64,000 nucleotides of DNA from Undaria pinnatifida (Eukaryota > Sar > Phaeophyceae > Laminariales > Alariaceae), in contig JABAKD010000025.1 of assembly GCA_012845835.1 (NCBI GenBank), positions 12,779,264-12,843,263 of the forward strand. Direction: 5' to 3'. The notes beneath the pieces were generated by a model. It was not told the DNA's origin. It did no database searches and saw only the letters and a list, made by a program, of their open reading frames with translations. Of the stretch, positions 58,901 to 64,000 are shown in pieces. A program made the translations under genes and the position numbers. How positions within the stretch are numbered: position 1 is the stretch's first letter; each line of letters opens with the position of its first letter.

Positions 58901-61900
58901 GATCTAGAGCAATGGCTGAAATCGGGTACACCTGATTGACCGATAGCCGTTATCGGGTACATCTTTAACACACAGTCCCACAACGACTCAAGGCGACATC
59001 TCATTGATTGGTCGAAACCACACCGCATCCGAACGCAGCCGCATGTCCATCGGGTGCACCCGATTATGGCTGAACAAGTCCTCGAAATGTCCCCGACTCG
59101 CATACAAGCCACCCGATTATGGCCGGACTACTCGATCACCAGCCCACACGCACACACGCACGCGCAGCGGGCGCGAACTCGCGCCACGTCACGAGGCGGG
59201 GCATTGTTTGTTCTTTCGTCTCGGAGCTCTATCTCAGGAGCTGCTTCTAAATCTATTTCCGAATCTCTTTTTTGTGGACCATGAAGTCGCAGTTAGAACC
59301 CCTACACACAAGGCACAGAAGCGCATCTATGCAGACGGTAAAGATATAAGTCACAGACTACTTGGGCACGGACACGACACGAGAACGGCTCAGGATTCAG
59401 ATGCTCCTTTCCAAATGGCACAGGGAGATATGTTCGTGGCGTGGCGGGCCCGAGAAATGTATTATCACATCACACCCCGAGAAATGAGGATCAAATTATT
59501 TGAGTCAACAGATTTCCTAGGTCTCGCTAACAGGTGCCCTGCAGGGACGCCGTTTTCAGGAAAAGCTCTGTGGGTCGTGATTGTACCTCTCTTACATGGG
59601 AATTAGTTTTCCAATGGCCAGAATCCAGCAGTCCTGTACACAGCAGTGCTTCCTCATGTTGTGTGTGGAGTCTCATGTACAGTCGACCCCGCTTTAAAGA
59701 AACTTATGGTTTTGCTTAAAAAAATGTTTCCTTAACGCTGGGAAGTTTCCTTAAACTTCAGGGGATCAGAACGCACCATCCCCGGGGTCAATGGTGGTGG
59801 TACACACGTTAAAAGGTGCGCCCTGGGCAGGGCATTGTTGGAATAAAAAAAGAGGCTGGGACTCGGCGAGAAAGTAATTGTTTATTGCTGAACACCACCG
59901 CACAGCACGGAAAATACCTGATGGACACTTCAAATTCACCTGGTGACTCTTGTTTACCCCTGGGGGAGCCCACGCAGAAACTCTCCTGCGTTACTCTCTA
60001 CTGGAGCGCCTTTCAGACACAAGCACACAATACGGCGTATGTATGGCCGACGAACCGCGAACACTCAACGCTATGACTTCCTCCACATATATATCGCGAA
60101 GAGTTGCCTGCAGCTTCCCCCCCTCCTTGGACCCGCGCTTGACTTGTGTTTCATGCGTGAACGAATGCACCGTTTTCGAAAGGAGGTGCTGTGGATACCC
60201 GAGACGAGGTTCTTGATCGTGCACGTGGGTTCCCCGCACCGTTTTAACCCAGGTGCAGAGGACGCACCGACAGGTGAAACGAATCTTTGCGTACCGCAGA
60301 CAGCAGGTGAAGCAGCAGACTACTCTCTGCTGGTGAAGAGGGTGCGCTGAGACGTGCTTTAAGGGGGGCCCGCGGACTAGAATCTGGACCCCCCCATATA
60401 CATATTACATTCTGCGGGGTACTGTGTTTCGGCCAAAAAATGTTTCCTTTACCGGGGGAGTTTCCTCAATTTTGGTTTCCTTAAAGCGGGGTCGACTGTA
60501 TATTCGTGCACATGTTGCGTTGTGTTGCCAATGTTGTGTGTACTTGGCTGTCGCTGGTGGCCGTTGTCGCACATCACTACTGCTGTGGCTATCGTTGGGC
60601 GCGCCGGCGTGAGCAGAGCGGGGTCTCACAACCCACAAAAAGGAGTCCCGGAAAAGAGCTCCGAGACGAAAGAACAAACAATGCCCCGCCTCGTGACGTG
60701 GCGCGAGTTCGCGCCCGCTGCGCGTGCGTGTGTGCGTGTGGGCTGGAGGTCGAGTAGTCCGGCCATAATCGGGTGGCTTGTATGCGAGTCGGGTACATTT
60801 CCAGGACTTGTTCGGCCATAATCGGGTGCACCTGATGGACATGCGGCTGCGTTCGGATGCGGTGTGGTTTCGACCAATCAATGAGATGTCGTCCCGAGTC
60901 GTTGTGGGACTGTGTGTTAAAGGGGTACCCGATAACGGCTATCGGTCGATCAGGTGTACCTGATCTCGGCCATTGCTCCTAGATATATGTCGGCGACCCC
61001 CCTTGGAACTACAGTGTAGCTATCAGGGTCAACAGGGTGATGTTAGTCAGTCTGTGCGCGGAAATTTCAAAAGCCTTTTTTGAGGTGGACAAAATCTGAT
61101 TGCTGTGAAAGAAGATGCTTCAGAATATTTAAAGTGTATTCTGTAAGTCGTACAACCAGTGAGGAGGGGGCGGAGTGTTTGAAGGGTTGGGCGGGGGGGG
61201 TTCAGGGCAGGGGGGCGAGGGTTCGGGGGAGGGGGGTCGGGGCAGGGGGGAGGGGATTTCCAACAGACTTAAGCCGCATATATGTAGCGTCTTGCTATAC
61301 ACGTGTTGCTAGGTCTAGACGATGGTTCGGGTGGTAGGGAAGGACGGGGCGTTTGGGGGGGGGGGGATTTGGAGCTACGCGATGGATAGCGAGAAAGGTA
61401 TTATGGTGACACCAACAGCCTGGTAGTGTTTATTACTCTGGAATATTTTGATTGTAGGTGGGGCGTTTGAACAAGAGGGATCGCGTGGGGTGGGGGGGGT
61501 GGGCTGGACAACTCAATATGTGCGCGGAAACTTAAGATCTTTCAAGGGGACAAATCTGACGGTTGCAGAATGAATGCATCGGTAAATATCACCTGCCTGG
61601 TATTGTATATTATTTCTAGAAGATTTGATGTTTAGGTGAACAAATATTTTCAGGTGTGGTATACAATGTGTTTTAGCTTCGGGTGTGTTATTGTACATTA
61701 ATCGAAAGATAGAACATTTCAATCACTAGGCGTAACCATGATTTTACCGTGCCGATGTGCGGCTCTGAGGTCGCTAATTGTAACACAGAGATACACATTG
61801 CAAAATACAACGAGTGAAGTGATGTGGCCATGCAATGTCACCACACCATTTGAATACGAGGGGGAGATGTGCAAATCGTCAGAGCTGAGATGGTTACACC

Positions 61901-63677
61901 TACCTATCGATTGACATGTTTTTGCCGTGCCGATGTCGGGCTCTGAGGTTGCTACTTGTAAGACAGAGATAAATCTTGAAAAAATGCAAAAAGCGAGAAG
62001 ATGTGGTAATGCAATAACACCACCATTGAGCGCGAGAGGGAGAAGTGCATATCGTCAGTGACTCTATATCTTTATTGATTTTGAACATAAAGGAACAAAA
62101 CGAGACCTAGAGACAGGCTTCCACTCTTCGAATATGACGTTTTCGTTGCTGCTGTCTTGAGATGTAGGCGCGAGCCCATATTATAACTTGGGTACTTTGC
62201 ATTGCATATTAATTTGCTGCTGTTGGAAGTCTCTTCCCCCACCCCTTCGAACACTCCGCGTTCTCCTCACTGGTTGCACGACTTACTGATGCATTCCTTC
62301 CACAACCGTCAGATTTATTCCGTCAAAGCATTTATAGTCCCCGCGCAAAGATGGAGTTGCTCCGCCTGTTTCTCCCTCTTCCCCCCACCCCCGCCCCCCC
62401 CGCTGTGCTCCCTCTTGTTCAAAGCTGGTAGCTACACTGTCGTTCCAAGGGGAATCGCCGACCTATATCCTTAACGAGGACACACAGCCAGTAGAACGCG
62501 CGATCGGAGTATCACACACAGCTTGCAAAGATGAGTTTCGGCAAAATATTCGATTTCACACTTGGAATGCATCTTTTCTTCTATATAATAGTTAGGAATT
62601 ACTATTCGCCAAGTATACGCGGGGTAATTCGCAAGAGGAGCGGGGTCGCTATGCGGATACATACGGATTTTTGTTTTCGGGGGTTACAAACACGAACGTA
62701 ATTGTGGCGATACCCCTGAACCGTCAGTGATACCCCAAACCCTACACATTACGCCGGATATATCGGTGGACAGCGACCTGACGAGCGGGTTGAGGGGTCG
62801 AGGCTGTCTGTCAAGGGGTTCGGGGCTGTCTGTCTCGGAATCTGGGGTTGTCTCGACAAAACATTCTCTATCCTGGGTGGGATAATGCCTCCATATGTTG
62901 GTTGAAACCCTTCAAGCGTGTAACAAATTTGATTAAACAATGTGTATTGTTGTAGTACCGGGTACGTACATACCCGGTACCAAGTACCAGGTACGATAAA
63001 CGTAGCGGTTTAGGGGTAGCATGTAATACACGGGGGATATTCGAGTGGTCACTCTGTATACCGCATCGATGTGTCGCGGCACACACCCAACGCGATCTTC
63101 CTTGGACAACTTCCTCGAATCTATTTCCAAACCGTCAACGATGTGTTGTGTAGTATAGGAATTGCCCGGTAGATGTCGCTTCACCCTCCACGGTCTGTCG
63201 TCAAATGGACGCCTGCTACAATAGAGGTAGCACCAAATGGATATTATTCTTGTTTTTCATTACGGGGTTTCTTCACCCTAAATTGTCTGAGTTCGATTCG
63301 TGGCCTACAATATTGTGCGCTGGGTACCTAGGATATGTTTTTTTTTTTATGAGGTTAACTTCCCGGTATTTCCCGACGTTGGGGTATGGACGACCGGCGA
63401 ACCTCCTTGTGTGAAGAGGGTTCGAAGGAAACCACCATACGTGCCCTCCTATATGTTGGCGTGCGTGTATCGTACACTTCGTACCGTACCTAAACAAACA
63501 ACTTCACGTGTAGATGCTCACACCTCATTCTACGACGTCATCTTTTATTGACAATGTACTACTTAAATATATTTCGTTGCTTGCTCTTCGCAGAAATTTC
63601 ACCCGCTGTTTATGAGTCCCGACGACATCGGGCCTGCCGTCAACCATTTCCAGCAGATAACGGCGCAGTACCCGCAG
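55979..63677 (+). CDS. Light-harvesting chlorophyll a/c (fucoxanthin) binding protein, 5' exons
   Basis: Exons 55979-56158 (60 codons), 56629-56751 (41) and 63594-63677 (28) all join in phase 0 with GT-AG borders; the 3' end lies beyond the window. The N-terminus has a signal-peptide-like segment ending ASSTAF|VVP, the bipartite targeting signal with Phe at the cleavage site used for stramenopile plastids. Mature sequence: [31 protein letters not shown], in two adjoining parts, is the first transmembrane helix region of LHC proteins. It has the ExxxxHGR chlorophyll-binding motif (Glu and His ligands, Arg ion pair). Exon 3 ([14 protein letters not shown]...) is the loop after helix 1. The product would bind pigments in the thylakoid. 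Intron 2 is 6,842 bp and filled with mobile elements. The exact LHC subfamily is unresolved. Confidence 0.88.
56870..56960 (+). repeat. Dispersed repeat family A, copy 5 (intronic)
   Basis: GTCAGATCGAAGATTTTGTCG, AAACTCAAATTTGCAAACTG and TGTCGGAGATA match the family core. It lies at the start of LHC intron 2. Confidence 0.6.
57655..57770. repeat. Short CAGCAGT minisatellite, three imperfect units
   Basis: CACAGCAGTAGTCACAGCGAA-like words recur at about 57661, 57700 and 57725. Confidence 0.65.
58085..58420 (+). mobile_element. tRNA-derived SINE, copy 2 (intronic)
   Basis: It opens GCCCCGGTTGCGTATCAGG with A-box-like and B-box-like (TAGTTCGAATTCCCC) words spaced as in copy 1. It is colinear through the body (CGACGAGCAGTGGGATTGCTG, GCGATAAAAATT, CCTGTGACCACGGCTTGTC, AGAAGCTGGAAAGT). 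It ends in an A-rich tail (58387-58420). Confidence 0.78.
58432..58456. repeat. Poly-C then poly-T run
   Basis: About 17 C followed by six T, just after the SINE tail. Confidence 0.8.
58904..60982. mobile_element. Foldback-type element with ~326 bp inverted repeats
   Basis: The left arm 58904-59229 and right arm 60656-60982 are inverted copies. They start CTAGAGCAATGGCTGA and CTAGGAGCAATGGCCGA. They share long stretches such as CATTGTTTGTTCTTTCGTCT. The flanks show AT on both sides, a possible 2 bp duplication. The interior outside the nested element is about 600 bp with no transposase. A single-stranded copy or intron RNA would form a very long hairpin. Confidence 0.85.
59680..60498. mobile_element. 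Pogo/mariner-like MITE, 819 bp, nested
   Basis: The ends are CAGTCGACCCCGCTTTAAAG and, inverted, CAGTCGACCCCGCTTTAAGG. A TA lies directly on both sides (59678-59679 and 60499-60500), the target duplication of the Tc1/mariner superfamily. GGAAAC-type words repeat inside both ends. No transposase motif was seen, so it depends on a helper. Confidence 0.9.
61734..62060. repeat. Diverged tandem duplication of about 180 bp
   Basis: TTACCGTGCCGATGTGCGGCTC/TTGCCGTGCCGATGTCGGGCTC, ACAGAGATA, AGATGTG and CATATCGTCAG/CAAATCGTCAG recur in order at 61744-61890 and 61921-62060. Confidence 0.75.
62497..62580 (-). repeat. Dispersed repeat family A, copy 7 (reverse)
   Basis: CGCGATCGGAGTATCACACA, CTTGCAAAGATGAGTTTCGG and AAAATATTCGATTTCACAC are the reverse complement of the family core. 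Confidence 0.7.
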
Positions 63678-64000
63678 GTGAGAATGTCGACAGAGTGCGC
63701 CTCCTTTACTCTGAGGTTCCTGCCTTGAAGAGACTGATGAGGCTTCCCCCGTGGTTGACCTTGACAAAGCACAAAATTCAAGGAGGTTTCAAAAAAAGGA
63801 ACAGCTTAGATTATTCAACGAAAATAGTGTGAAACTCGAGATATGTTCGGTAGCTTCGTAGTTGAGGAGTTCTCTGAATCATAAATAGCATGGCCCTCCT
63901 ACGCCAACATCGCAGCACGCGTCATTCTGCAAGCACACGAGAGGGCATTTAGCGGACAAAGTTGTTACGTTTCATGGCGTTGTGTGTAGGCTGGGGCCGT
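63678..64000. other. Start of LHC intron 3
   Basis: This follows the exon 3 donor GTGAGA. No further LHC exon (second or third helix) was recognised before the window ends. Confidence 0.5.

Larger units (their letters stand above)
58793..61745 (+). repeat. Dispersed repeat family A, long copy 6, split by the foldback element
   Basis: The left part (58793-58903) has CACTCCATCCACCTGTGA, AAACTCATATTTGCACGCTG and GATCGCGCGTATTACTGGGTG. After the insertion the right part resumes at 60983 with GTCGGCGACCCCCCTTGGAAC and TACAGTGTAGCTATCAGGG. It then continues through the GTGTTTATTACTCTGG module to ACATTTCAATCACTAGG. The order equals 48840-50335. Confidence 0.7.

Noticed and set aside
59004-59606. 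200-codon plus-strand frame in the foldback element, with a mirror frame at 60405-60881
   Set aside because: Both arise from the inverted arms, so they are one repeat read twice; there is no transposase motif.

Overview
This is a eukaryotic nuclear window, most likely from a photosynthetic stramenopile and probably a brown alga. The inference rests on three things: a light-harvesting (fucoxanthin-chlorophyll type) gene whose N-terminus has a signal-peptide/Phe plastid-targeting junction, a carbohydrate-sulfotransferase-like gene, and long introns with ordinary GT-AG borders. There are no bacterial operons, tRNAs, rRNAs or CRISPR arrays. Four intact-looking gene models can be assembled by phase-consistent splicing. 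Most of the rest is mobile DNA and its debris.

Layout. 1-7.2 kb: a three-exon sulfotransferase-like gene (+), followed by decayed copies of its own last ~25 codons. 7.2-20.8 kb: an old LTR retroelement (E1, minus orientation, LTRs about 80% alike by eye) with a decayed integrase and at least five internal tandem-repeat arrays. 21-23.3 kb: an LTR-like fragment with a broken ORF and low-complexity DNA. 23.3-31.5 kb: a younger Ty3/gypsy chromovirus-like element (E2, minus, LTRs about 95% alike) with gag, protease, RT, RNase H, integrase and a chromodomain-like tail, but with several frameshifts. A tRNA-derived SINE abuts E2. 34.8-48.25 kb: a complete 13.4 kb PIF/Harbinger DNA transposon with a TAA target duplication, a three-exon DDE transposase (+) and a convergent four-exon accessory protein (-).

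48.3-55.5 kb: G-rich dispersed repeats, a diverged pair of direct repeats flanking a 340 bp TAC microsatellite, and a mariner-like MITE. 55.98 kb to the window end: the light-harvesting gene. Its second intron (6.8 kb) holds a SINE, dispersed-repeat copies, and a long-TIR foldback element that itself carries a pogo/mariner-like MITE.

Host genes: the sulfotransferase would act in the Golgi on polysaccharides, and the LHC protein in the thylakoid. They share no obvious pathway. The dominant theme is layered transposon insertion, which can be partly ordered in time because occupied and empty copies of one repeat family sit in the same window.
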